Shown in pieces: positions 8,327 to 16,401 of a DNA stretch of 62,543 nucleotides. Position numbers and translations under genes: made by a program. The notes beneath the pieces were generated by a model. The model did no database searches. It saw only the letters and a list, made by a program, of their open reading frames with translations, and was not told where the DNA came from. Source of the stretch: Oceaniglobus trochenteri (lineage in GTDB: Bacteria > Pseudomonadota > Alphaproteobacteria > Rhodobacterales > Rhodobacteraceae). Within the stretch, counting starts at the first letter, position 1; each line of letters opens with the position of its first letter. The stretch lies in contig NZ_JACNMM010000019.1 in assembly GCF_020529025.1 (NCBI RefSeq), positions 1-62,543 on the forward strand, written 5' to 3'.

Positions 8327-8791
8327 TTACCAGATTGCTCCACCGACCCGACCGGAAAGGAAGCCTGCCCAGAGAACAAGAAAGGCAAGGGAAAGCCAGG
8401 GGCCGAAGGCGATGGGCGCATCCTTGGGGGCCGGGCGCAGAAAAACCCGGCAAAGGGCCGCAAGCGCCGCGAAAAGAACCAGAAGCGGCAGCGCCCCGAG
8501 TCCCAGCCAGGCCCCCGCCGCACCCAGAAGCTTTGCATCGCCCCGGCCCAGCCCCTCGGCGCCGTAACGGCGGTGGAACAGGGCGCCCAGACCGGCGAAC
8601 ACCGCCCATCCGGTCACCGCCCCGGCCAATGCCCCGGGGGGAACCCCGCCCATCCGCCAGGCCGCCAGGGCCAGGCCCGCAGCCAGAAGCGGCAACGACA
8701 GGCGGTCGGGTATGCGATGTTCGCGCGCGTCGATCCAGGACAGCCGCCCCAGCACCAGGATCAGCGGCAGCGTGGCCAGCAGATCGGCCAT
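8327..8791 (-). CDS. gspO: Prepilin peptidase, single-domain A24 type (GspO/TadV-like)
   Basis: A short (154-aa) polytopic membrane protein carrying the two catalytic aspartates of A24 prepilin peptidases, in WIDAREHRIPD and in GRGDAKLLGAAGAWLG. It would cleave the leader peptides of the pseudopilins GspG-K encoded on this plasmid. It lacks the N-terminal methyltransferase domain and cysteine motif of classical GspO/PilD and resembles CpaA/TadV-type enzymes. The ATG at 8791 is preferred because of the G-rich site before it; an in-frame ATG at 8818 is the alternative. Confidence 0.82.
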   Translation of the reverse strand: MADLLATLPLILVLGRLSWIDAREHRIPDRLSLPLLAAGLALAAWRMGGVPPGALAGAVTGWAVFAGLGALFHRRYGAEGLGRGDAKLLGAAGAWLGLGALPLLVLFAALAALCRVFLRPAPKDAPIAFGPWLSLAFLVLWAGFLSGRVGGAIW

Positions 8792-8964
8792 GGTCGCCCC
8801 CCCCGTCACGAGGGGCACGGCGGGCCGGCGGAATAAAAATGATAAAAAATCCTCATTTCCCGAAACTATTTTCCAAAACCATGCGTATCTGCCCTTGTGG
8901 TAATTTAACCCGCCCCGAGAGGGGAGGCCATCGCGCAGGGTTCCCTTAGTGAAGGAATATCTCG

Positions 8965-10596
8965 ATGTATCGTAAGAAGAGCTTTGTTTTCAGCGGGACG
9001 GTCGCAACGGCGCTTGCCGCGACCGCGCTGGCCGGCTGGGCCTCGTCCCACCGTGAAGCCCCCGGAATCACGGAATCGCCCAAGATCGACGCAACCGACT
9101 TCTACATGTTCCGCAGCTACGAGCCGGGCCGGGATGGCTATGTCAATTTCATCGCCAACTACCAGCCGCTCCAGTCGCCCTATGGCGGGCCGAACTATTT
9201 CACCATGGACAGCGACGCGGTCTATGAAATCCACATCGACACCGACGGCAACGCCCAGGAAGACATCACCTTCCAGTTCCAGTTCAAGAACGAGTTGATC
9301 GCCGAGGGTGACGGTGCCGCGCTGAGCATCGGGGCCGAGGGGGCCAAGAAGGACGTGGCGATTCCGCTGCGCCAGTTCGGCATGATCACCGCCGGCGACA
9401 CCAGCAAGCAGAACGAGCTGGAAAGCTATACCGTCAAGTACATCACCGGCGACCGGCGCAGCGGCACGATCCGCGACATCACCAAGACCGGATCGACCGA
9501 AAAGACCTTTGCCAAGCCCATCGACAACATCGGCACCAAGACCCTGCCCGATTACGCGGCCTATGCCGACGGCTTCATCCACACCATCGACATTCCCGAT
9601 TGCGCCGAGCCGGGCCGTGTCTTCGTGGGTCAGCGCGCCGAGGCCTTTGCCGTGAACCTGGGCGAGGTCTTCGACCTGGTGAACCTGGTGCCGATCCAGG
9701 GCGCCCCCAGCGCCATGTGGCCCCAGTACAACGCCGCCACCCCCTTTGCCGGCGGCATCACCCAGGACCGGGCCAACGACGATCTGGTGGGCAAGGCCAA
9801 TGTCACCTCGATCGCCATCGAGGTGCCCATCTCCTGCGTTGCGGGCAGCGATCCGGTGATCGGCGCCTGGACCACGGCCAGCCTGCCCCAGGCCGAGATC
9901 GAAGACCCCTCGCCCACCTATGAAGGCACCTCGGTTGTCGGCGGCGCCTACGTTCAGCAGTCGCGCCTCTCGGCGCCGCTGGTCAACGAGGTGGTGATCG
10001 GCCTGAAGGACAAGGATCTGTTCAACGCCGCCGAACCCACCATCGACGGTGCGCTGATCGATTATGTCACCCACCCCACCCTGCCCGAACTGGTGGAAAC
10101 CCTGTTCGGCGGCGTTGCCGGGCTGCCCCAGGAACTGGCGCCCAACAACTTTCCGCGCAACGATCTGGTCACGGCCTTCCTGACCGGTTTCCCCGGGTTC
10201 AACAAACCCTCGGGCGAGGATTTCCAGGCTTCGGAAATGATGCGCCTGAACACTGCCGTTCCCGCCACGCCGCGTGATCAGCAGAACCCCTTCGGCGTCG
10301 TGGCCGAGGATCTGGCCGGTTTCCCGAACGGGCGCCGTCCGGGGGATGACACCGTCGATATCGCCCTGCGCGTGGTCATGGGGGCGCTGTGCCATCCCGT
10401 GCCTCTGGGGGCCGAACTTCAGTTCCCCAACGCGGTCGAGGATACCGAAAGCGATTTCGTGAACCTGGGGCTTTGCGATCCGGCCGACGCACCGGTGGGC
10501 AACGCCGCCTTCACGGACGGCGCGCCGATCCTGGCCAGCGAACTGCCGGCGGCCTTCCCCTATCTGAACACGCCGCTGCCCGGCGCCGGAAGCTGA
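8965..10596 (+). CDS. Secreted DUF4331 family protein
   Basis: A 543-aa protein with a Sec signal peptide (basic start, then VATALAATALAGWA) and, right after it, the family signature SSHREAPGITESPKIDATDFYMF. Later blocks such as YVNFIANYQPLQ and EVPISCV fit DUF4331, a family of unknown function found in exported proteins. The mature protein is acidic and has few cysteines. It is flanked by gspO and the gspJ/K/N block, and followed 11 bp later by a tiny lipoprotein gene. It is therefore a candidate substrate of the plasmid's type II secretion system; that link is inferred from position only. Confidence 0.85.
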   Translation: MYRKKSFVFSGTVATALAATALAGWASSHREAPGITESPKIDATDFYMFRSYEPGRDGYVNFIANYQPLQSPYGGPNYFTMDSDAVYEIHIDTDGNAQEDITFQFQFKNELIAEGDGAALSIGAEGAKKDVAIPLRQFGMITAGDTSKQNELESYTVKYITGDRRSGTIRDITKTGSTEKTFAKPIDNIGTKTLPDYAAYADGFIHTIDIPDCAEPGRVFVGQRAEAFAVNLGEVFDLVNLVPIQGAPSAMWPQYNAATPFAGGITQDRANDDLVGKANVTSIAIEVPISCVAGSDPVIGAWTTASLPQAEIEDPSPTYEGTSVVGGAYVQQSRLSAPLVNEVVIGLKDKDLFNAAEPTIDGALIDYVTHPTLPELVETLFGGVAGLPQELAPNNFPRNDLVTAFLTGFPGFNKPSGEDFQASEMMRLNTAVPATPRDQQNPFGVVAEDLAGFPNGRRPGDDTVDIALRVVMGALCHPVPLGAELQFPNAVEDTESDFVNLGLCDPADAPVGNAAFTDGAPILASELPAAFPYLNTPLPGAGS

Positions 10597-10607
10597 GGGG
10601 GGAACAG

Positions 10608-10826
10608 ATGAAACTGCGTTTCGCAACCCTGGCCCTTCTGGGCGCAATGACCGGCCTTGCCGCCTGTGACGGCGGCAATGGCGGCACCGGCATCGCCGGT
10701 GTGGTCAACCAGTTCGGAGCCCGCTTCGCGGCGGCCTTCTTCGCCGATCCAAATGCCGACATCCTGGTCGATCCCCGGGCCGACGATCTGACAGTCGACC
10801 CGACCGCCGATCCGATCGACGTCTAG
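10608..10826 (+). CDS. Small lipoprotein, unknown function
   Basis: A 72-aa product with a lipoprotein signal peptide ending in the lipobox LAAC at Cys20. The mature part is about 50 residues, glycine-rich at first, then acidic with repeated DP/DPxAD units (DPNAD, DPRAD, DPTAD). The ATG at 10608 follows GGGGGGAACAG and lies 11 bp after the DUF4331 stop, so the two are probably one transcript. The DPxAD repeats recall calcium-binding loops but no known family is recognised. Confidence 0.7.
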   Translation: MKLRFATLALLGAMTGLAACDGGNGGTGIAGVVNQFGARFAAAFFADPNADILVDPRADDLTVDPTADPIDV

Positions 10827-10910
10827 GGCGTCTCAGGCTCGGATAGAAACGGGACACCGAAATGCGCGTTCGACCGTAAGGGAGAGGCAGTGCATTTCGG
10901 TTCCGCAAAA

Positions 10911-10938
10911 GCCTGAAACGCTCTGGGGCGTTTCAGGC
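10911..10938. terminator. Hairpin downstream of the DUF4331 operon
   Basis: An 11-bp perfect inverted repeat (GCCTGAAACGC, 6-nt loop, GCGTTTCAGGC) in the intergenic region after the small lipoprotein. It is followed by TCTGAAAAA rather than a T tract, so its use as a terminator on the plus strand is uncertain. Confidence 0.5.
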
Positions 10939-10951
10939 TCTGAAAAACCAG

Positions 10952-10977
10952 CGCCGCCCGGAGCGATCCGGGCGGCG
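10952..10977 (+). terminator. Strong GC hairpin terminator
   Basis: An 11-bp perfect stem (CGCCGCCCGGA / TCCGGGCGGCG) with GCGA tetraloop followed by TTCT. It ends transcription of the DUF4331-lipoprotein operon. Confidence 0.7.
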
Positions 10978-11112
10978 TTCTCATGCCCGGCGCTCTGCCG
11001 AGACTGCGCGGAACGTCCGGTTCGAGCACAAATTTCTTGCTCTTCAGTTGAAGGTGTTGCGTAGATTGGATGGCTCCATCGCCTAAAGTTTGTCCACGTG
11101 TTAGAAGGCGTT

Positions 11113-11283
11113 ATGAAAATAGCTATCATCCGTTTGAGCATTCTCGCTGGTCTAGTAATTTCTTGGATTGTTGGCGCTCCAGAGCGCTTCTTCAGCTTCA
11201 CTGGATTTATCGTATTTGGTACTTTCATTGCCTACTGTCTTGGCTACGAAGTCGTCCAATTCTGGAAGGCACGCCGAGAATAG
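11113..11283 (+). CDS. Small two-helix membrane protein, hypothetical
   Basis: A 56-aa ORF with two hydrophobic segments (IIRLSILAGLVISWIVGA and FTGFIVFGTFIAYCLGYE) and a basic C-terminus. Codon use and base composition are clearly AT-richer than in the neighbouring genes, suggesting a different origin. The frame also allows an ATG at 11098. No family is recognised. It may be a real small membrane protein or a chance ORF in a foreign segment. Confidence 0.4.
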   Translation: MKIAIIRLSILAGLVISWIVGAPERFFSFTGFIVFGTFIAYCLGYEVVQFWKARRE

Positions 11284-11398
11284 TTAACTTTCCCGAAAGT
11301 CAGCTTCGTCCGCACACCTGACCTTCGGAGCGATCCCGGAAACCCTCTTTCGAGACTGTTCGAAAAGGGGCCTGTGCGCCGCATCGCACCCCCCCGGC

Positions 11399-12307
11399 TC
11401 AGGGGCGCAGCAGCCGGTCGATCAGCGCGGGCGCCGGGGCGGGCAGGGCGGCGGAGGGCGGGCCCATGCGGCGCGCCACCACATGCACCCCGGCCCCCGG
11501 GCCGCGCGGGCGGCGCAGGATGCGGCTGTGCAGGATGCGGGTGACGCCGTCGATCTCGGCCCGCACCTCGGCGGTGAAGTTCTGCGAGGTCCAGCCGCCG
11601 TTCACCGGCATCAGCGCCCCGGTGGATTGCAGGTCCTGCGCCGTCAGGAAGCCCTGCCGCGCCCGCAGTTGCAGCAGCCGCGCCGCGATCTCGGGGCGGC
11701 CCAGCATCGCCCCCAGCAGGACCGGCCCCACGGTGTTGAGGTTCACCGTCTGCGGTTCGGGCAGCACCGTCACATGGGGGCGCAGACGGTCCAGATCGCC
11801 CGGGGCCACCCCCGCCTCGAGCACGGCCCCGACATCCCCGAGCGGCCCCTCGCGGGCCACCAGGGCGGCGATGCGCGGGGCAATCTCGCCCGGGAGTTCC
11901 AGCGCCGCCAGAAGGGCCGCGAAGACCGGCCCGTCCACCAGTCCCCCGCCCCCCAGCCGGTTCAGATCGAAGCGGCCCTGCAGATCCTCGACGGCGACGG
12001 AAAACCGCCCGCCCTGCAGGCTTACCTCGTCCTGGATCACCGCCGCCCAGCTTTCGGCGAAATGGTCGGACTCGGGGGCGTCCTGCATGTCGCGCCGCAG
12101 CGCCGTCACGACCGAGGCTTCACCGCCCTGGGCCAGAAGGTCGGCCTGGCTGGCGGCGGCGCGCAGGCGCACCCCCTCAAGGGCGGTGTCCTGGGCCGAA
12201 AGCATCAGGAAGACCACCGAAGCGGCAAGGGTCAGGATCACCAGGACATTGACCAGGACGATGCCGCTCTCGGGGTCGCGCGATGGGGCGGGATGGGCGG
12301 GTTTCAC
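11399..12307 (-). CDS. gspK: Type II secretion minor pseudopilin GspK
   Basis: A 302-aa minor pseudopilin. After a short basic leader come the prepilin cleavage region DPESGIVLVNVLVILTLAASVVFLM and a large soluble domain with the GspK-type helix-hairpin regions (DLNRLGGGG, VNLNTVGPVLL, FLTAQDLQSTGAL). The start is a GTG at 12307 that overlaps the gspJ stop (GTGA). GspK caps the pseudopilus with GspI and GspJ. It is the last gene of the lipoprotein-gspJ-gspK operon. Confidence 0.88.
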   Translation of the reverse strand: MKPAHPAPSRDPESGIVLVNVLVILTLAASVVFLMLSAQDTALEGVRLRAAASQADLLAQGGEASVVTALRRDMQDAPESDHFAESWAAVIQDEVSLQGGRFSVAVEDLQGRFDLNRLGGGGLVDGPVFAALLAALELPGEIAPRIAALVAREGPLGDVGAVLEAGVAPGDLDRLRPHVTVLPEPQTVNLNTVGPVLLGAMLGRPEIAARLLQLRARQGFLTAQDLQSTGALMPVNGGWTSQNFTAEVRAEIDGVTRILHSRILRRPRGPGAGVHVVARRMGPPSAALPAPAPALIDRLLRP

Positions 12308-12885
12308 GACGCATCGCCCCCGGGCGTGACCACGGCAAGGGGCACGAAAAGCCGGCGCAGCGTGACCGGCGCCGCGTCGCCTTCCCCCAGCCGCAGGCGC
12401 AGTTCCACCTCGGCGGCCCGCAGCGCGGGGGCCGGGCCGTCCGGCGCATCGGCGGGGGGCCAGGCGGGGCCCCATTGCCCGCCCTCGGGCAGGAACCGCC
12501 AGCCCCAGCCCGAAACATCCGGCAACAGCGCCTGGTCCTGCGCGTCGCTTTCGCCGGGACGGGCCAGGGCGCGGGTCAGGGTGGTGTCGTCGATCCGCCA
12601 GGCGTGCCGGCGCCCCGCCACCACGATCGCCAGCCTGTCGTCCTGGAAGGTCAGCGTCCCGGGCGCGCCGGTTTCCATGTCGCCCGACAGCAGCCGCAGC
12701 GCGCCGTCGATCTGCCCCAGCCGCTCCATCCGGCCCTCGGTGCGTTCCTGGGCGCGCAGGATCGTGCTCAGCATGCCGAAGCCCACCAGCCCGATCATCG
12801 CGAAAAGCGCCAGCGCCACCAGCATTTCCACCAGGGTCACGCCCGCCTCGGGCGCCCGGCCAGCGGGGCGACGGGCGCCGGTCAT
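12304..12885 (-). CDS. gspJ: Type II secretion minor pseudopilin GspJ
   Basis: A 193-aa protein with a class III leader and hydrophobic N-helix (APEAGVTLVEMLVALALFAMIGLVGFGML). Glu at +5 of the predicted mature protein is present. The following soluble region contains repeated R/L-rich strands typical for GspJ. It starts 8 bp downstream of the periplasmic-binding-type lipoprotein gene and overlaps gspK. It should form the pseudopilus tip with GspI and GspK. Confidence 0.87.
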   Translation of the reverse strand: MTGARRPAGRAPEAGVTLVEMLVALALFAMIGLVGFGMLSTILRAQERTEGRMERLGQIDGALRLLSGDMETGAPGTLTFQDDRLAIVVAGRRHAWRIDDTTLTRALARPGESDAQDQALLPDVSGWGWRFLPEGGQWGPAWPPADAPDGPAPALRAAEVELRLRLGEGDAAPVTLRRLFVPLAVVTPGGDAS

Positions 12886-12892
12886 GGCGCTC

Positions 12893-14047
12893 TCATACGG
12901 TGCCGCCCCCGATCAGCGACAGCGCGCCGCGTTCGACCTGCAGCACCGACAGCGCCCGGTCGACCACCCCGTCGCTGCCGAAACGATAGGGGCCAAGCAC
13001 GCCGTTGAAGCCCTCGTCGCGGGTCAGGCCGCGCTTGTCCTGCTGGCCGACCCGGCCCAGGAAGCGGGCCATCTCGACGGAATCGAAGGCCAGACCGGCC
13101 AGAATGCCCGGCACGCTGCCGAAGGCCTCGCGGTAGGCTTCGGAAAAGGGGTTGAAGCGCAGCGGATCGGGGGCGGCATACCAGGCGCCGCGCAGGGCGG
13201 GCACCTCTTCGGCCTTGATCGCCGCCCATTGGGCCGAGCCCAGCACCTGCACCCCGCTGCCCTGGAAGGCGCCCGCCAGCCCGGCCAGTTCCGGCCCCGC
13301 CGCGGGCAGGTAGACGGCATCGGGCGCGCTGCCCCCGGCCGCCGCCGCCACCCGCGCGGCCAGCCCCGCAGGATCGCCGGTGCGCACCGCCTCGCCCGGC
13401 ACGATGCCCACCTGCCCGGCCAGGCTGCGCGCCGCCGCCACCGACTGATCCCCCAGCGCGCCGGGCGGGGCGACGACGACGACGCGCCGCTTGCCCCGGG
13501 TCGCGGCAAAGGCCAGCACCGAGCGGGCCGATTGGAAGGGCGTCACCCCGTAGACAAACAGCCCCGGCCCCTTCAGCGAGGTATCGTTGGAATAGGTCAC
13601 CACCGGCACCTGGCGGCCCACCGCCGCCGCCACGGCCACGGCCTGGGCGCCGAACAGCGGCCCGATCAGCATCTTCGCCCCTGCCGCCACGGCCGCGCGG
13701 GCGGCCAGGACCGCCGGTTCGACGTCCGATCCGCTGTCGCTGAGGGCGATTTCGGGGTCGCGCCCCAGTTCCGGCGCGGCAAGCCTTGCGGCATCGGCCA
13801 TGATCTGTCCAAGCTGCGCCGAGCGCCCCGAGGTGGGCAGAAGCAGCGTCGCGCGGCCATCGGTGCGCGTGGCGTCCAGCCCGCCGTCACCGCCGCGCAA
13901 TCCGGCAAGGCCCCCGCCATTGCACCCCGCCAGAAGGACGACACCCGATGCCGACATCATCTGTGCCAGGAACCCGCGCCGCCCGGCGTTCTGCCGGGGG
14001 GTGGCGGTCGGGGGTGAAACGGGGGCTGTGGTGGGCAGGCGTGACAT
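12893..14047 (-). CDS. Periplasmic-binding-fold lipoprotein (LpoA/'penicillin-binding protein activator'-like)
   Basis: A 384-aa lipoprotein: the leader contains an RR pair (AGRRGFLAQ) and a lipobox LLAGC near residue 42. The rest is a type I periplasmic-binding fold (Peripla_BP_6 class), with LLLPTSGRSAQLGQ, IGPLFGAQAVAVA and VVTYSNDTSLKGPGL. Such proteins are annotated as LpoA-like activators of peptidoglycan synthases. It is the first gene of an operon with gspJ and gspK. A role in opening or organising peptidoglycan for the secretion apparatus is possible but inferred. The ATG at 14047 is chosen; its 5' end overlaps the divergent gspN. Confidence 0.75.
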   Translation of the reverse strand: MSRLPTTAPVSPPTATPRQNAGRRGFLAQMMSASGVVLLAGCNGGGLAGLRGGDGGLDATRTDGRATLLLPTSGRSAQLGQIMADAARLAAPELGRDPEIALSDSGSDVEPAVLAARAAVAAGAKMLIGPLFGAQAVAVAAAVGRQVPVVTYSNDTSLKGPGLFVYGVTPFQSARSVLAFAATRGKRRVVVVAPPGALGDQSVAAARSLAGQVGIVPGEAVRTGDPAGLAARVAAAAGGSAPDAVYLPAAGPELAGLAGAFQGSGVQVLGSAQWAAIKAEEVPALRGAWYAAPDPLRFNPFSEAYREAFGSVPGILAGLAFDSVEMARFLGRVGQQDKRGLTRDEGFNGVLGPYRFGSDGVVDRALSVLQVERGALSLIGGGTV

Positions 14048-14709
14048 GTGTTTCGCTGATCCTGTTCCTTGCGGCGCTGGTGGCCACCGCGCCTGCGGAC
14101 AGCGTAACACGGGTTGTCACGCTGCCGCCACAGGTGGTTGGGCTTGAGGGGCGGCTCTGGCGGGGACGGGCCGTTCTGGCGGGCGGGCTGAGCCTTGAGT
14201 GGCGGGTGCTGCCCGGCGCGCTTGTGGCGGGGCGGCTGGCGCTGGCGGTGGATCTGCGCGGGCCGCAGAGTCTGGCGACAGGGCGGGTCTATGGCGGGCT
14301 GCGCGGTTTCGGGGCCGAGGATCTGTCGGGGCGGATCGGCCCCGAGGCCCTGACCCTGGTCGAGGCCGACGGGCTGCGCTGTTCGATGATCGCCGCGCTT
14401 GAGGGCGTGGCGCTGTGGCGGCACGCGGACGGGCTGGGCGCGCGGGGCGAGGTGAACCTGCCCGCGGGGCGCTGTTCGAACCGGGTGGCGCAGGATGTCG
14501 CGGTGCCGCCACTGCGGGTGGCGCTGTCCTCCGAGGGTGTGGCGGCGCGCGCCGCGGTCAGCACCGGGGACACGCCCCTGGGCGGTCTGCGCGCCGTGCC
14601 CGAGGGGGATGTGGTGCGCCTTGGCCTGCGCATCGAACCGGCGGGCGCGCGGCTGGTGCCCGGCCTGCCCGCCAGCGCCGCGAGCGAGCTTGAATACCTG
14701 CTGGAGTGA
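14014..14709 (+). CDS. gspN: Type II secretion protein N (GspN-like)
   Basis: A 231-aa inner-membrane-anchored protein: one N-terminal TM helix (WAGVTCVSLILFLAALVA), then a beta-rich periplasmic part with VTLPPQVVGLEGRLWRGRAVL, a block typical of GspN. The GTG at 14014 is preceded by GGTCGGGG; an ATG at 13948 in the same frame is possible. It is divergent from the lipoprotein-gspJK operon and the two 5' ends overlap by 34 bp or more, so each promoter must lie within the other's coding region. The GspN role is supportive rather than essential in known systems. Confidence 0.75.
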   Translation: MKRGLWWAGVTCVSLILFLAALVATAPADSVTRVVTLPPQVVGLEGRLWRGRAVLAGGLSLEWRVLPGALVAGRLALAVDLRGPQSLATGRVYGGLRGFGAEDLSGRIGPEALTLVEADGLRCSMIAALEGVALWRHADGLGARGEVNLPAGRCSNRVAQDVAVPPLRVALSSEGVAARAAVSTGDTPLGGLRAVPEGDVVRLGLRIEPAGARLVPGLPASAASELEYLLE

Positions 14710-14735
14710 GCACTGCCCGCCCGCGCGACGCAACA

Positions 14736-14745
14736 AAATACGTCA
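14736..14745. promoter_or_regulatory. Possible DeoR-site half (CGTCA motif) upstream of the SDR gene
   Basis: AAAATACGTCA lies about 66 bp before the SDR start. The CGTCA/TGACG element recurs in the GH4/DeoR promoter (16402-16424) and in the SBP/GatZ promoter (23877-23894), all within the same sugar locus. It may be bound by the DeoR repressor. The motif is short, so this is tentative. Confidence 0.3.
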
Positions 14746-14810
14746 TTGAATTGCGCGAATGTGATTGATACCCTGCGGCCAATGCAAATGGATTGGCCGG
14801 GGGAGCAGGA

Positions 14811-15566
14811 ATGCAGGGCAAGGAAACGGGCGGCGTTCTGATCGTGACCGGCGGATCGCGCGGCATCGGGGCGGCCACGGCGCTGCGGGCGGCGCGGGAT
14901 GGCTGGGCGGTCCTGGTCAATTACAGCGCCGACAGCGCGGCGGCCGAGGCCGTGGTGCGGGACATCACCGCCGGCGGCGGGCGCGCGGTGGCCGCAAGGG
15001 GCAACGTCGCGCAGGAGGGCGAGGTGATCGCGCTGTTCGATGCGGCGGAACGGGCCCTGGGGCCGGTGACGGGTCTGGTCAACAATGCCGGCATCCTGGA
15101 CCGCGCCACGTCCTTCGCCGAGATCGAGACCGGGCGCTGGCAGCGGATCTTCGACATCAACGCCACCGGCAGCTTCCTGGCCGCGCGCGAGGCGGTGCGC
15201 CGGATGGGCGCGGCAGGCCGGGGCGGTGCCATCGTCAACCTGTCGTCCATGGCCGCCCCGTTGGGCGGGGCGCATGAATTCGTCGATTACGCCGCCACCA
15301 AGGGCGCCGTGGAATCGATGACCATCGGGCTTTCGCGCGAGGTGGCAAGGCAGGGCATCCGCGTGAATGCCGTGCGCCCGGGGCTGATCGAAACCGACAT
15401 GCAGGGCGCCTCGGGCGATCCGGACCGCGCCAGGCGCCTGGCCGAGGGGGTGCCCATGGGCCGCCCCGGAACCGCGCAGGAGGTGGCCGAGGCGGTCTGC
15501 TGGCTGTTGTCGGGCGCGGCCAGTTATGTGACGGGGGCGATCCTGCCGGTAAGTGGCGGGCGCTAG
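14811..15566 (+). CDS. Short-chain dehydrogenase/reductase (SDR)
   Basis: A 251-aa classical SDR. Cofactor motif TGGSRGIG, NNAG motif (LVNNAGILD), and the catalytic Ser/Tyr/Lys in NLSSMAA and VDYAATKGA are all present; the C-terminal YVTGAILPVSGG is typical. The basic residue after the glycine motif region is not diagnostic for NADP. The ATG at 14811 is chosen because GGGGGAGCAGGA precedes it. It is the first gene on the left side of the second sugar locus and probably oxidises or reduces a sugar intermediate there; substrate unknown. Confidence 0.82.
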   Translation: MQGKETGGVLIVTGGSRGIGAATALRAARDGWAVLVNYSADSAAAEAVVRDITAGGGRAVAARGNVAQEGEVIALFDAAERALGPVTGLVNNAGILDRATSFAEIETGRWQRIFDINATGSFLAAREAVRRMGAAGRGGAIVNLSSMAAPLGGAHEFVDYAATKGAVESMTIGLSREVARQGIRVNAVRPGLIETDMQGASGDPDRARRLAEGVPMGRPGTAQEVAEAVCWLLSGAASYVTGAILPVSGGR

Positions 15567-15567
15567 G

Positions 15568-16323
15568 TCAGACCGTCACGACATCGACGCCGCAGGCCGC
15601 GATGTCACGCAGGATGTCGTCGGGGGCGCCGCTGTCGGTGAAGACCCGCGTCACCGAGGCCATGTCGCAGATCACCGCCGGCAGGCTTTCGCCCAGCTTG
15701 GAGTGATCGGCCAGGATCCAGACCTCGCGCGATTGCTCGGCCATGACGCGGTTCACGTAGGCTTCGGAGGAATCGAAGGTCGTGGCGCCGGATCTCGGGT
15801 CCAGCCCGTCGACCCCCATCAGCATCACGTCGATGTTCATGTCGCGCAGGGTGCGTTCGGCGATGTGGCCGACCGTCTCGGCGGTCCGGCGGCGCAGCAC
15901 CCCGCCGGTCAGCGTCACCTCGACCGTGGTGGTGTCGCGCAGCTCCAGCGCGATGTTGACCGCCGTCGTCACCAGCTTGAGCGTCTTGCGCCGCAGGATC
16001 GGCAGCGTCTGCAGCACCGTCGTGCCGCCGCCGCAGCCGATCAGGGAATTGTCCTCCAGCCGCTCGGCGGCGGCGGCCCCGATGCGGCGCTTTTCCTGGA
16101 GGAATTTCATCATCTTGGCGTCGTAGGGCAATTCTTCGCGATGCTTGGGCAGGGTCGCGCCGCCATGGGTGCGGATCAGCGACTTGACCGAATCCAGTTC
16201 GGTGATGTCGCGCCGGATCGTGGCCAGCGAGGCGTTGAGCAGCGCCGAGAGATCCTGGGCGCTCACGCTGCCATGATGGGCCAGTTCGGCAAGGATCCGC
16301 TCGTGTCGTTCGGCCTTCAACAT
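15568..16323 (-). CDS. DeoR-family transcriptional repressor
   Basis: A 251-aa regulator with the DeoR N-terminal helix-turn-helix (ERHERILAELAHHGSVSAQDL, then NASLATIRRDI) and a C-terminal sugar-phosphate sensor domain (IGCGGGTTVLQ, TAVNIALEL, LTGGVLRR, DHSKLG). It faces away from the GH4 gene and shares a 163-bp promoter with it. DeoR proteins of this type (AgaR, GlpR) are relieved by phosphorylated sugars, which fits the kinase/isomerase genes at 27.5-29.5 kb. Its stop lies next to the SDR stop, so the two genes converge. Confidence 0.88.
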   Translation of the reverse strand: MLKAERHERILAELAHHGSVSAQDLSALLNASLATIRRDITELDSVKSLIRTHGGATLPKHREELPYDAKMMKFLQEKRRIGAAAAERLEDNSLIGCGGGTTVLQTLPILRRKTLKLVTTAVNIALELRDTTTVEVTLTGGVLRRRTAETVGHIAERTLRDMNIDVMLMGVDGLDPRSGATTFDSSEAYVNRVMAEQSREVWILADHSKLGESLPAVICDMASVTRVFTDSGAPDDILRDIAACGVDVVTV

Positions 16324-16401
16324 CTTCAACCACTCCCTGGCATTGCAGACCCGCATGATCATTCGCCGGGCACAGTATCAACAATGGCAGGGAAGAACAT
16401 G

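Noticed and set aside
8905-10647. 580-aa minus-strand ORF opposite the DUF4331 gene
   Set aside because: No recognisable motif, low-complexity composition; the plus strand has a signal peptide and the SHREAP signature.
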